Shown: positions 42,893 to 52,429, numbered from the stretch's first letter. The stretch is 64,000 nt of DNA from Micavibrio aeruginosavorus (GCA_016432265.1 CP066681.1:1204342-1268341), one strand, 5' to 3'. Notes: a model not told the origin generated them from the sequence alone. Program-made: numbers and translations.

Positions 42893-44911
42893 TTGAAAGT
42901 GTCGAATATGTTGTTATCAAGAAACAAATTATCGGGCGCTGTGTGCGCGGCTCTGGCGATAAGCTGTCTTTGCCTTCCCGCACAGGCGCAAACTATTGAT
43001 TACGGTTCTCTGGAAATGTTGTTTGGCGAGCCGGTGACGACCAGCGCCACGGGCCAGCCGCAACGCACGTCCGATGTGCCGGTGACGATGGAAATCATTA
43101 CGGCGGAGGATATCAGGCGCTCCGGCGCGGCCAGCATTCCCGATGTACTGCGCACCCATTCCAGCCTGTCGGTCTGGGCAGGGGCGCGGACATCTCACGA
43201 TGTAAACGTGCGCGGTTTCAACCAGGCTTACTCCCCGCGGCTTCTGGTTCTGGTGAACGGGCGGCAGGTCTATTCCGATGCTTATGGCAATACGTTCTGG
43301 CAGAATATCCCTGTCCAGCTTGAGGAGATTCGCCAGATCGAAATCGTCGAGGGGCCGAACTCCGCGCTGTTCGGTTTTAACGCGGTCAGCGGCGTTATCA
43401 ATATTATCACCTATAGCCCACTCTATGATGATGTCTCCAGCGCCGGGGTGCGCGTGGGCACGGATTCTTATCGCGAAGGCCATATCGTCCATACGCAGAA
43501 ATTCGGTGAGAAGGTCGGGATCAGGGTTTCGGGCGGCAGCACCCATGCAGATGATTTCGATGAGCCGCCCGGCACGGGGGCTTTCTACGATCCTGCAAAC
43601 CATGAACTGCTGATGGACGGGATTGTTCAACTCACCGATGATTCACAATTGCGCTTTGAAGCCACAAAAACAAAGGCGAGAGTGGCCGAATATCCTGTGC
43701 TCTATACGCTGTTTAATTCTAAATATGAATCCAGTTCTCTCAAAACGTCCTACGTCGCCGATACGGGCATCGGCACGGTGCAGGCGAACCTTTACCGCAA
43801 CTGGCTGAAGCTTCTCCATGCAACCAGTGCGGAGTTGACTATTGACTATAAAAACAATGTCACGGTGGCGCAGCTTGAGGATCTTTTCAAGATCGGCAAC
43901 GATCACACAATCCGGTTGCAGACAGAATACCGCCGCAACGAACTGACCAGCAACCTGATGTCAGCCGGCTCGGAGATTGCCTATGATGTCTATGCCGGCG
44001 GCGGCATGTGGAACTGGCAGATGCGTGACGATCTGGCTTGGATCAACGCGTTGCGCGTCGATCACCTGCGGCTGGAACGCAGCGGCCCGTTGCTGGCCAA
44101 CCCGCTCATCGCGTCTAACGATGGGTTTGACAAGAGTCTGACTGAGATCAGTTATAACAGCGGTCTTGTCTGGAGGGCGACGGAGAAGGATGCAGTTCGC
44201 CTGACGACGGCCCGCGGCGTACAGGCGCCCTCGCTGCTCGATCTTGGCATTGACTTTCCTTTCGGGCCGATAACGTCGCTCGGCAATCCCGGTCTTGATG
44301 CCGGGATCGTCACCAATTATGAAATCGGCTATGACCGGCGCATTGAGGCGATCAACGGCTTGTTTCGCGGTGGCGTGTTTTACCAGAAAACAAAGGATAT
44401 CAAGGGGATTCAGGCGTTATTCACCGGCCTTGTCAACCAGCCGGACAATATCGGGGACTCCAGCAGTATCGGGTTGGAACTGGGCCTGGAAGGCGCTTTT
44501 GCCGACCACTGGACATGGGATGTCGATTATACAGCTCTGCGCGCTGACGACGATCTGAGTGTCAATATGGGCGGTGGTACGGGTGCAACTGTTGCCGTTC
44601 CCTATAACGGTGAGGAAGCCACGCCGACCCATACGCTCAATGCTCACCTTGGCTATGCGAACGGGCCGTGGGAAGTGGATGGGTATGCTCAATATGTTTC
44701 GGATTACGATGTTCTGCTGTCTAACGGCGTCACTTATGATCCGGTGGAAGCTGGCGACCATGTCAGCCTTGCCGGCCGGGTGGGCTATAAGGTTACGGAC
44801 AATGTAACGGTCGCTCTTTCCGGGCAGGAGCTTAATCACACTGATGTTGGCGAGACTGCCGGCCCTGAGAAAGAGCGGCAGGTTTTTCTGTCCCTGACAG
44901 CGTCGTTCTAG
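42893..44911 (+). CDS. TonB-dependent outer-membrane receptor
   Basis: 672 residues. The signal peptide is followed by a plug domain (TSDVPVTMEIITAEDIRRSG, VRGFNQAYSPRLLVLVNGRQ, EGPNSALFGFNAVSGVINII) and a 22-strand barrel ending in SLTASF. The start may be the TTG at 42893 (GGAG 8 bases before) or ATG at 42908. A TonB box is not obvious. The substrate is unknown; iron chelates, vitamin B12 or nitrogenous compounds are all possible. It is divergent from the YfiR-kinase pair, a combination that suggests regulated uptake or surface sensing. Confidence 0.93.
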   Translation: MKVSNMLLSRNKLSGAVCAALAISCLCLPAQAQTIDYGSLEMLFGEPVTTSATGQPQRTSDVPVTMEIITAEDIRRSGAASIPDVLRTHSSLSVWAGARTSHDVNVRGFNQAYSPRLLVLVNGRQVYSDAYGNTFWQNIPVQLEEIRQIEIVEGPNSALFGFNAVSGVINIITYSPLYDDVSSAGVRVGTDSYREGHIVHTQKFGEKVGIRVSGGSTHADDFDEPPGTGAFYDPANHELLMDGIVQLTDDSQLRFEATKTKARVAEYPVLYTLFNSKYESSSLKTSYVADTGIGTVQANLYRNWLKLLHATSAELTIDYKNNVTVAQLEDLFKIGNDHTIRLQTEYRRNELTSNLMSAGSEIAYDVYAGGGMWNWQMRDDLAWINALRVDHLRLERSGPLLANPLIASNDGFDKSLTEISYNSGLVWRATEKDAVRLTTARGVQAPSLLDLGIDFPFGPITSLGNPGLDAGIVTNYEIGYDRRIEAINGLFRGGVFYQKTKDIKGIQALFTGLVNQPDNIGDSSSIGLELGLEGAFADHWTWDVDYTALRADDDLSVNMGGGTGATVAVPYNGEEATPTHTLNAHLGYANGPWEVDGYAQYVSDYDVLLSNGVTYDPVEAGDHVSLAGRVGYKVTDNVTVALSGQELNHTDVGETAGPEKERQVFLSLTASF

Positions 44912-44950
44912 AGCCTCGCAAAGTTATCCACAAGCTAACCTATTGAAATA

Positions 44951-45027
44951 TGGCGTCCCCGGGAGGTCTCGAACCTCCGGCCTGCGGTTTAGGAAACCGC
45001 CGCTCTATCCTGCTGAGCTACGGGGAC
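44951..45027 (-). tRNA. tRNA-Arg (anticodon CCT)
   Basis: 77 bases including an encoded CCA. Acceptor stem GTCCCCG/CGGGGAC, D-arm AGCTCAGCAGGATAGAGC, anticodon stem GCGGT/ACCGC around TTCCTAA, and T-arm with GGTTCGAGACC. Anticodon CCT reads AGG. Confidence 0.96.
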
Positions 45028-45136
45028 AAGGCATTGTGCTGCCTTAGAAATACCGCGAGTTTTAACAAACTGCAACCGTTTCACAAGATTATGCTATAAT
45101 ATTCCAATGTCGCAAGGATATGTCGGGGCGCGCACG

Positions 45137-45778
45137 ATGAACAAAAAGACAGGCTTGTACGCCGCAGCAATCGGTTTGCTTATTCTTTGCCTGTCGCCGG
45201 GCATGGTGCTGGCCGCCCATAAAAGCAAGCACGCAAAAGACGGGCATAACGATGATGAACACCATCACCATAGCGAAGAGATCGATCCTTTGGTTCAGGA
45301 GATGATGGAGTACGTTAAGAAACCGGCCTACAGGGTTTACCTATCGGCGATGACGGAATGCTCCAGCCCCATGATTTCTTACGATGCCGAGGGCAGACCC
45401 AGCACGAATATAGATAACCAGAAGCTTCAATCCTGCATGGAGAAGAAGGGGTTGCCCGTAGACCTTCGCGCATGGTCGCCTGAAACATCGGGTGAGGGTG
45501 GCGCAGGCACCTCCGTTCGGGATTTCAAACAGAATATCGATAACATTCAAAAGATATTGGATGAGGGGGTGGCCGCACCCGTTGCGCCTGTTGCCATGCC
45601 CCCTTCGGTTCCCATGCAACCTGTTCCTGCTCTGGAAGTGGGGACGGTGCCTGAGGCTATGCCTCCGGAGACGCAAAAATCCGGGCAGGTTGAGGCGGAA
45701 TCGGAATCTAAGGGAATATCGAAAACGGGAACGTCGCGACCAGCCGGAAAATTCTGGGTTTCGCAGGATCGGGACTAA
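45137..45778 (+). CDS. small exported protein with a histidine-rich N-terminus
   Basis: 213 residues from the ATG at 45137; an upstream start at 45107 would add a poor leader. A signal peptide (LYAAAIGLLILCLSPGMVLA) is followed by HKSKHAKDGHNDDEHHHHSEE, a His/Asp cluster that could bind metal, then a helical section with two cysteines (TECSSPM and QSCMEKKG). The C-terminal third is proline-rich and disordered. Function unknown. Confidence 0.72.
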   Translation: MNKKTGLYAAAIGLLILCLSPGMVLAAHKSKHAKDGHNDDEHHHHSEEIDPLVQEMMEYVKKPAYRVYLSAMTECSSPMISYDAEGRPSTNIDNQKLQSCMEKKGLPVDLRAWSPETSGEGGAGTSVRDFKQNIDNIQKILDEGVAAPVAPVAMPPSVPMQPVPALEVGTVPEAMPPETQKSGQVEAESESKGISKTGTSRPAGKFWVSQDRD

Positions 45779-45865
45779 AGTTTGCTCAGGGATGCTTGCC
45801 TATGGCCATTCCGAATTTGTGTGTTAGTATAGCGCATTGGTTTTGTCTAGATTGAGGATTTCCCC

Positions 45866-46258
45866 ATGAAAAAGCGGATATGCAGGCAGGTTATGTGGTT
45901 GCCGTGTGTGGTTGCCGGGCTGATGGTTATGGGGCCTGTCGCGACGCAAGCGGCGGAAGAGACAAATGTTGCCGCCGCCGCAGAGACTGATGAAACCTAT
46001 CAGCAATATCTGCAGTCGCTCAACGCGGTGAACGCTGCCGCAGGCTACACGGGCAATACGCAAATGCAGCAGCCGCTGATGCAGCCGGGCATGGTGATGA
46101 TGCCGGTGATTCCGGGCATGCCGCCGGTTCCGGGGCAGTCCCCCGAGGAGGAGCAGCAGCAGGTGATTATGCGCTACGACAAGAAGGCTGTCGAAGGCGA
46201 TTTCTTTGGCGTGGCCTTGCCGGAGCGGTTGTTTAACAACGTCCCCTCCGACTGGTGA
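45866..46258 (+). CDS. small exported Met/Pro-rich protein
   Basis: 130 residues. A signal peptide (LPCVVAGLMVMGPVATQAA) precedes a low-complexity section with MQQPLMQPGMVMMPVIPGMP, and an ending ERLFNNVPSDW. The methionine-rich stretch may be a copper-binding or simply disordered segment. It is followed by a terminator and may be co-transcribed with the preceding exported protein (87 bases apart). No family recognised. Confidence 0.68.
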   Translation: MKKRICRQVMWLPCVVAGLMVMGPVATQAAEETNVAAAAETDETYQQYLQSLNAVNAAAGYTGNTQMQQPLMQPGMVMMPVIPGMPPVPGQSPEEEQQQVIMRYDKKAVEGDFFGVALPERLFNNVPSDW

Positions 46259-46280
46259 TCGCCCCTTTCGTGTAAAAACA

Positions 46281-46310
46281 AATCGGGGCGCCAAAGAGCG
46301 CCCTGATTTT
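46281..46310 (+). terminator. rho-independent terminator
   Basis: AATCGGGGCGC-CAAAGA-GCGCCCTGATT with a following T run, 22 bases after the stop at 46258 and between convergent genes. Confidence 0.9.
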
Positions 46311-46335
46311 TTCATGCCTGAAAATCCGTCGACGG

Positions 46336-47553
46336 TCAGCGCACGTAAAGATGCACTTCGTTTGTGGTGGCTTCGGCGCTCGGGCTGTAAGACAGGTCGA
46401 TGCGGTCGAGGCTGAGGCCCATTTCCGTCAACGTGCGCAGAACGCGCTCGGCGTTGCGGCGGGCGCGCGTGCTTTCAATCGCCACAGCGGCCGTATTGCC
46501 GCTGTTCGGGTGCACGGCCACCAGCTCGAAGCGGGCGTTGGGGTAGCGGGTCAGAGCTTCGTTGACGGCCACGTACATTGGTTGCTCGTACGAGACATCG
46601 GCGCGGTCAAAGCGAATCTTCACCAGCGGGCGCGGGCCGCCGGGGATGCCCGCCATTTGCGGCGGCACCGGCTCGCCTTCCGGCGCGTAAGCTGCGGGCG
46701 ACGCCACCATCTGCGTGTCGTTGCCGAAATGCGCCAGCGTGGCGTTGGAGAACGGACGGGTGGAGAGGCTCTTGCCGAACAGGCTGCCTGTGGTCACAGC
46801 CAAAGACATCGTACGCAGGTTTTCGCGTTCGGTGCTGAGGTAGGAAACCGTGCGCGTGATGTCGTCGTTGACGTTGTCAAGCATGCGGTCGATCACAACC
46901 ACGGTGTTGTTTATCGCGTCTTCCATCTGCGCCAGACGCACATGGTCTTCCTCGACCGCGCCTGAAAGGCTGTAGGTGGCGCGCGCCGATTCCAGCAGGA
47001 AGGACGACATCGATGCCGCGCCGGAGATATCCATCGCCAGATCGTTCAGCGACGCGACGTTCGAAGCCAGCGTTTCAAGGCTGCTGCGCGCTTCGGCCAG
47101 GCGCGAAACCAGACGCGGGTTGCCCGGGGTGGTGCCGGATTGCAATTGCGTGCTGATGGTGGCGACGGCGGCGTAATATTCGGCGGATTTGCCCTGTCCG
47201 TCTTTTTCCAATGCGGACAGGCTCTCGGCCAATTGTGAAACCTTGCCTTGCAGGTTGAACAGTTCGTTGCGCAGTTCATCGACCTTGCGGCCGACCACGG
47301 TTACGTCGCCAGCGTTGAAATAGCTATCGCCCGACACTTCCGAAGGATCGATTGAACGTGTGCGTTTGGGTTTACTGTAAACGCGATCCTGCAACTCGGC
47401 CGGCAGCGGATCGTTGGTGATGATCAGCGGCGGACGGTCGCCAGCACGGGCGTAAGCCGGGGCGGCCTGGATCATAACCGTTGTGGTGACAACACCCATC
47501 AGGGCAAGAGCGCCAGCGCGCAGCAGAATGTTTTTCATAGACGCATTCTTCAT
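46336..47553 (-). CDS. exported protein with coiled coil and OmpA-like C-terminal domain
   Basis: 405 residues. Signal peptide to about residue 36 (cleavage near AYARA). A long helical, probably coiled-coil region (about 85-240: VDELRNELFNLQGKVSQLAE, SSLETLASNVASLND) is followed by an OmpA-like domain (about 305-405) with KIRFDRADVSYEQPMYVAV, SGNTAAVAIESTRARRNAE and VLRTLTEMGLSLDRIDL. The domain would bind peptidoglycan and the coil could bridge the envelope. The start may be 47553 or 15 bases downstream. Confidence 0.82.
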   Translation of the reverse strand: MKNASMKNILLRAGALALMGVVTTTVMIQAAPAYARAGDRPPLIITNDPLPAELQDRVYSKPKRTRSIDPSEVSGDSYFNAGDVTVVGRKVDELRNELFNLQGKVSQLAESLSALEKDGQGKSAEYYAAVATISTQLQSGTTPGNPRLVSRLAEARSSLETLASNVASLNDLAMDISGAASMSSFLLESARATYSLSGAVEEDHVRLAQMEDAINNTVVVIDRMLDNVNDDITRTVSYLSTERENLRTMSLAVTTGSLFGKSLSTRPFSNATLAHFGNDTQMVASPAAYAPEGEPVPPQMAGIPGGPRPLVKIRFDRADVSYEQPMYVAVNEALTRYPNARFELVAVHPNSGNTAAVAIESTRARRNAERVLRTLTEMGLSLDRIDLSYSPSAEATTNEVHLYVR

Positions 47554-47842
47554 GAATTATGTTTCAACCCCAAACAGCGGAAGAAGCAAACGATTATTGA
47601 AAGAGTGCCCTGACGTCAAGCCATCGGACACTATCGAGTGCAAGCCTATAGGCTGAATCCGGCAAGTTCAAGCGGCAAAAGGGTTTTTTGCAACAACATT
47701 CACAAATCCGGTGCGGAAAATCCGCAGAGGGGGCAAGAGCGGGGATAGGGCGGGGATAGGGATCAAAAGGCTTGCAATCCGCTGCGGCTTCGCTTATGGT
47801 GCCCTCCGCTCGCGCTATTTTATTAAGGAAAGCAGCCGCAGG

Positions 47843-47919
47843 GCGCCCGTAGCTCAATTGGATAGAGCACCTGACTACGGATCAGGAGGTTTGAGGTTCG
47901 AATCCTCACGGGCGCGCCA
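47843..47919 (+). tRNA. tRNA-Arg (anticodon ACG), element integration site
   Basis: 77 bases with encoded CCA. Acceptor stem GCGCCCG/CGGGCGC, anticodon stem CCTGA/TCAGG around CTACGGA (ACG, read as ICG after deamination). Its 3' end from 47906 overlaps the recombinase gene on the other strand, so the tRNA was probably the insertion target and its 3' end is restored by the element. Confidence 0.96.
47906..47919. other. putative attachment site (attL) at tRNA-Arg / recombinase junction
   Basis: The final codons and the stop codon (TGA, complement of TCA at 47906-47908) of the serine recombinase are inside the tRNA gene. This places the element boundary at or near the tRNA 3' end. The matching direct repeat (CACGGGCGCGCCA-like) should lie beyond position 64000; I see no second copy inside the window. 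The exact crossover is not determined. Confidence 0.65.
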
Positions 47920-49435
47920 TTTCAAAAAAGTCACCGAAATTTTGGCCTAACATCTTGAAGGGCAAAGACAAATTCGGTGTTCTAAATCCTTCGTTACGAA
48001 CGTAAGTTAAACGGTCCGCGAACGCGAGTTTCAGGACCGCTCTCTTATCCTCCAGACGATCAGAAGCCCAGAGATTCCAAGGGTTTGCGAGGAATTCAAA
48101 AGCGGTTCTAAGTGTTTCGTCGAAGCTGCGAACAGGCCGACCGCTTTTAGCGATTTTTTCCGCCAAAACGATCTTCTGATCTTCGAGCCTCTTGATGCGT
48201 TTCTCGTAGGCGGAAACCACAGATGGGACTTCGGCGTCAGCAATCCGGTCGAGGAATTGATCGACCTGCTTTTCGATTTTGACGAGTTCGGATTTCAGAG
48301 CCTTGGTGCGACCTTCGCCATGCGCGGCACGATGCCCCCATAAATCCTTAAACATCGCATAGGCCGTCTCGAAGAGGTTCGCCGAAGGCTGCAACTCTTT
48401 CAGCAAGTCCTCAAATTCGCCTTCGATGACATTTCGGCGGATGGATTTACCGTAACTCTCACAGCCGCGCTTCGGGCAAAGATAGTAAGGATGGTGTGCC
48501 AGTTTGCCCTTCGACCAGCAGGCTGTCAGCGGCGTGCTGCAATGACCGCAGACCACCGCCCCGCGCAGGGGGAAGTCCGCGTTCAAATCCTTGCGGTTCG
48601 GCGCACGGGCAATGCCGTTCAGACGATCCTGGATTTTCTGGAAGGTTTCATAGCTGATGATCGGCTCATGCTGTCCTTTTCGCAGGGAAACGCCCCAATC
48701 TGGGGCTTCGACATAGCCGGTATATATGACGCGGTTGAGCAGCTTGGCGACAAACTGGTTTCGGACCACACCGCCAGCGACCTTGGGAAACTCCGGTTGA
48801 TCCTCCAAAAAGCGCTTTACCTCGGCTTGAATTTGAAAGCGGCCAGAGGCATAGCCCTCCAACGCCTCTTGGACGATGGAGGCAAAGGGCTCGTCACGGA
48901 CGAGCATTTTCCCGTGGCCGGGGACTTTCTGATAGCGATAGCCAATCGGGCAGGCGAACGGCCAATAGCCGTTCATTACCCGCGCCCGCATCCTGTTTAG
49001 AGTTTGCTCGGCATTCTTGCGGCGCTGGTGCTGCGCCACCGTCGCGAGAATGTATTCCTGCAACTCGCTATCCGCGTCATCGCCAAACTCGACGCTTGGC
49101 GATTCCAGCGTACCCCCAGCCAGACTGATCGCGGCGCGCAATTCGATATGCGCTTTCACACCGCGCGCGAGGCGCGAAATATCATCGATCAGGACAACCA
49201 GATCAGCGCCGCGATGCTTGCGCAAAAACGCCAGCAGGGACTTCATACCAGGGCGGTCTGTAAGGCTGCCCGACGCATCGTCCACGAAAGTTTCGAGAAC
49301 GCGATAGCCCTTCATACGCGCATATTCGAGACAGCGCGTCTTTTGTGAGGAAAGGCCATCGCCACGTTTAGTCTGGGCCGCGCTCGACACGCGGCAATAG
49401 ATGATGGCACCTCTGTTGGCTACATCCTTTGTCAT
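47906..49435 (-). CDS. large serine recombinase (integrase of the element)
   Basis: 509 residues. The resolvase catalytic domain has the nucleophilic serine in IIYCRVSSAAQ, then DDISRLARG; a recombinase domain (about 160-290) and a zinc-ribbon with CGHC ... CPKRGC near 315-345 follow, then a coiled coil (about 370-420). This architecture inserts and excises elements at specific att sites. Its last residues (FEMARP) are encoded by the end of the tRNA gene. It overlaps the small gene before it (ATGA). Confidence 0.95.
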   Translation of the reverse strand: MTKDVANRGAIIYCRVSSAAQTKRGDGLSSQKTRCLEYARMKGYRVLETFVDDASGSLTDRPGMKSLLAFLRKHRGADLVVLIDDISRLARGVKAHIELRAAISLAGGTLESPSVEFGDDADSELQEYILATVAQHQRRKNAEQTLNRMRARVMNGYWPFACPIGYRYQKVPGHGKMLVRDEPFASIVQEALEGYASGRFQIQAEVKRFLEDQPEFPKVAGGVVRNQFVAKLLNRVIYTGYVEAPDWGVSLRKGQHEPIISYETFQKIQDRLNGIARAPNRKDLNADFPLRGAVVCGHCSTPLTACWSKGKLAHHPYYLCPKRGCESYGKSIRRNVIEGEFEDLLKELQPSANLFETAYAMFKDLWGHRAAHGEGRTKALKSELVKIEKQVDQFLDRIADAEVPSVVSAYEKRIKRLEDQKIVLAEKIAKSGRPVRSFDETLRTAFEFLANPWNLWASDRLEDKRAVLKLAFADRLTYVRNEGFRTPNLSLPFKMLGQNFGDFFEMARP

Positions 49436-49746
49436 TCTGCATCCCCCTTTGCCCCATCATCGACGGCGACGTTAAATTCGTGCTTTGGAATGGCTTGTTG
49501 TAGCGCATCGGCGCAGCTTTCCGAAGCCCTTTTTGCAATGATCGGTATTACGGAATCTACACCAAATCCGAGATCGACGAACGCCGACATGATGTCCCAA
49601 AGGACACGCAGAAATTCGACTTTCTGGGCATAGGTCATATCCAGATCGGCAATGTTCGCCATGTATCGTTCCGCATCGAACGGAAGCACACTTTGAACCT
49701 GCTCTAAAGCCCCAAGCTCATCGGGCGAATTCTCTTTAACATCCAT
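49432..49746 (-). CDS. small acidic protein paired with the recombinase
   Basis: 104 residues from the ATG at 49746, which is preceded by GGGAGGA; the upstream extension lacks a good site. Helical and acidic (DLDMTYAQKVEFLRVLWDIM, FVDLGFGVDSVIPIIAKRAS). It overlaps the recombinase start by 4 bases, so it is probably translated with it. A role as recombination directionality or accessory factor is possible but unproved. Confidence 0.72.
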   Translation of the reverse strand: MDVKENSPDELGALEQVQSVLPFDAERYMANIADLDMTYAQKVEFLRVLWDIMSAFVDLGFGVDSVIPIIAKRASESCADALQQAIPKHEFNVAVDDGAKGDAE

Positions 49747-49999
49747 CGAGAAATCCTCCCTTGAAAGTTCGCCATACAGAGATAACCGAAATCTCGTGGC
49801 GCACATTTCCCCCTGAAGGGCCTTTATTTCCTCGCTTGCACAAAAGCGTCATGGAGACACTTTTGTATCTATCTATTTCCATAATACAACCACAGGTTTT
49901 AACAAACAGTGAAGGACTGGGGCTGCTTGGCAAGATTTTCTTCAGAATTGTGTTCACGATATTTCCTCTACGGTTGATGTCTCTTTTTCTCCGCTCCGT

Positions 50000-51623
50000 C
50001 TAGGCAGGGCGATAACCTTTCACATAGGACCAGTTGCCGGATTGGTACTGTGGCAAGGCTGCATACTTCGCCGGAACAGATTCCGTCACGACGGGAACCC
50101 AGCGAGCACCCTTGCGCGTGGCAATCGGCACCTGATCCGTCGGCTTGTGATAGGGGTTCGGCAGATAGTTACCGGCCATTTCTGGCCGTGAAAAATACGG
50201 ATATTTGTTTGCGTAGATCGGCTTCAGATCGAGGCCGCTGATATACAAAATCTGCCGGTCTTCCGGCATATTCAGAATTTCATCGGGCGTCATCAGCAAG
50301 CGCGGTTGTTTGGTTCGATTGCTAGCGGCCTGTTCGTAGTAGCGGAATTTGAAAACCGCATCGAAGAGATCGCCGCCCGAAAGCAGGTCATTAATGACTT
50401 CCGCTTTCTGCAACGCGGCAGCGTGTTGAGCCAGTTCGTTGTCGTATTCGAGTGTCTGGGTTCCCAGCATGGACGAGAGCATGTGGGCCGTCTCGAAATC
50501 GCGTACACCAAAGAACTGGCGTACCTGTGATGAGCCGATAAAGGCGGACATGGCATCGCGCCCGTAATTGCGGGAAATCTGCGCCACGTTCTGCCAGATC
50601 GACCAGGCACGGATACCCATGCCGCGCCCATAGGTATAGGCGCGCAGGAGCGACTCGAAGTTACCCAGCGTCGCCGCTTCGTCGATCACAAGCAGTACGC
50701 GCTCCGCCTGTGGATGGCGGAACTTATAGAGGATCGCCGCCCCGACAATAGCGCGGATCATCGGCGCGAGCTGCGCCAGATATTCGGCGGGGATAATGAG
50801 GTAGACGTTGCAATCTTCCTTGCATAACGCCTCCATCGAAAAATCCTCGCCGCTTAATGTTTCGTATGCCGCCGGATCGCTCAGGAAGGAAATCGACTTC
50901 AATATCTCGCCAATGATGGCGCTGTATTCGCGCTCGGCAGAATCGCGCTTCGACTCCATCTCATGTGCGGCGCGGCGAATATCGGCATCGGGCAGGGCCT
51001 TCATCTCATCCAGAATGGTCGTGCAGCTATCCGCGTTCAGAACCATATTGATGAGTTCGTAGAACGCGGGCATCGTGATCCGTCCGGCTTTGCGGACGTA
51101 CCACAGGATCAAGAATTCGCACCATTCCCGCGCCCGCAGCTCGAAATACTCGGCATTCGAGCTTCCCGAAAGCGGGATCAAATCGGCTACCAGCAGTTTC
51201 ACATCGGCGCGCAAGGTCCGCGCGTTTGACCGTAGAAAATCCCACGGATTGACGCGATGACTGGGCAGGCCATGCAGGCGGTTCGGGTTAATGCAGTAGG
51301 CAGCTTTGCCGAAGACGCACCTGATTATGGAGGGAGATCGCCGCCAACTCTCCGCGCGGATCGTTGACGAACATCCGCATCGGCGAATACAGCCGACCGT
51401 CTCTAGCCAGATACCCGCAGAGCAGGTAGGCCAACAGGTCGCGCAATTTGCCGGAACCCGCCCCGCCGAAAGTAATCATCGGCGCATCGTTATCGAGGAA
51501 CAGGGCATCCTGTCCATCGAAACCGAGCAGCGGGCCGCCCGCCCTGAGCATCCCTGCACGAAACAAATCCTGCGCCGTCGCCCAATCGGCAGAGCCGAAG
51601 CGCTTGTCTTCATTATTTATCAT
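50000..51623 (-). pseudogene. type IV coupling protein (TraG/VirD4-like), frameshifted
   Basis: ATPase that links relaxase-DNA to a mating pore. The N-terminal piece (51623 to about 51288) has RFGSADWATAQDLF and the P-loop-like ITFGGAGSGKLRD (the usual S/T after GK is L). The main piece has Walker B LLVIDEAATLGNFE, GRGMGIRAWSIWQNVAQISR and SSQVRQFFGVRD. After SLHNQV near 51320 the first frame stops, while the second frame continues as VFGKAAYCINPNRLHGLP, the expected TraG sequence. One extra base explains this. It may be an assembly error, a recent mutation, or a programmed shift. The start follows GGAGG. Confidence 0.85.
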
Positions 51624-51625
51624 GG

Positions 51626-51922
51626 CTAGCGCCTCCAACTGCGTTCGATCATTGCTGATACGACACGAATTGATCGGATGGTGACGGCAATGCTCACCAT
51701 GCTGTAAATGATGTATGCCTCGAAGGCACCGACGGCATAGACCGCAAAGGCAGCGAAATCAGCGCCGATGTAGTGGGCGAAGTACCTGAACACATATTGA
51801 TAGGTCGTCACGAAAACGACTGGCGTCAGGAACAAGGATGCCAAAGCGCCAATCGCTTTGCCGAAATTGGACACCGCACCGCTGATTCCGCCCCCATTTT
51901 GATTGCCGTTTTGCATGTACAT
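51626..51922 (-). CDS. small two-helix membrane protein just upstream of the coupling protein
   Basis: 98 residues. AAGGAG sits 7 bases before the ATG. Two hydrophobic helices (ALASLFLTPVVFVTTYQYVF and FAAFAVYAVGAFEAYIIYSM) end in a basic tail. It stops 2 bases before the coupling-protein start. Because TraG/VirD4 proteins normally carry two N-terminal membrane helices and the coupling protein here has none, this gene may supply that anchor as a separate chain (inference). Confidence 0.75.
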   Translation of the reverse strand: MYMQNGNQNGGGISGAVSNFGKAIGALASLFLTPVVFVTTYQYVFRYFAHYIGADFAAFAVYAVGAFEAYIIYSMVSIAVTIRSIRVVSAMIERSWRR

Positions 51923-52003
51923 AGAAATCTCCTTCCTGAACCAAGAATTAATGAAAGTCGCTCTTGAATAGTTTTTGTGCGCCGAAGATCGCCTTACCCG
52001 TTT

Positions 52004-52258
52004 TCAAGAATTTCTGGGTAATAGCGACGGTTTGGCAGATGCGCCGAGAAAGGAAAAATCGACACCAAAAAGGTCGCCGTCTTCGCTTCGGGCGTTGCCG
52101 AAGACAACGCGGCCATAATTTTTTTTCAGGCTATCTTGGTCGCGCTCTAAAAATTCGGTAATGTTGGGGGAGAGAAGGAATCTGATGGCAGCGAACACGT
52201 CCTCTGCCATCATTTTTTCGCGCTCCATCTCACGCGGCTCTTGTATGCTCGTTTTCAT
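52004..52258 (-). CDS. small unknown island protein (84 aa)
   Basis: Begins MKTSIQEPREMEREKMMAED after a GGGGGAGG ribosome site; longer frames upstream lack one. Helical N-terminal half and a polar C-terminal half (NYGRVVFGNARSEDGDLFG). Same strand as the coupling protein and may be part of that transfer unit. Function unknown. Confidence 0.65.
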   Translation of the reverse strand: MKTSIQEPREMEREKMMAEDVFAAIRFLLSPNITEFLERDQDSLKKNYGRVVFGNARSEDGDLFGVDFSFLGASAKPSLLPRNS

Positions 52259-52429
52259 TGATTGCCTCCCCCGTAAAGGTTCTGTCAATGAAATCACGGC
52301 CATAAATCAAGATAAATTCCAGCATTAATAACTGAGGAAGATTATTTTCAAGAATCGCAGAAACCCTTTCGCCTCTACTTAATCAATACGCAAGAGAAGA
52401 TGCTTTTAGTCAAAATAGGGGGATGAAAA

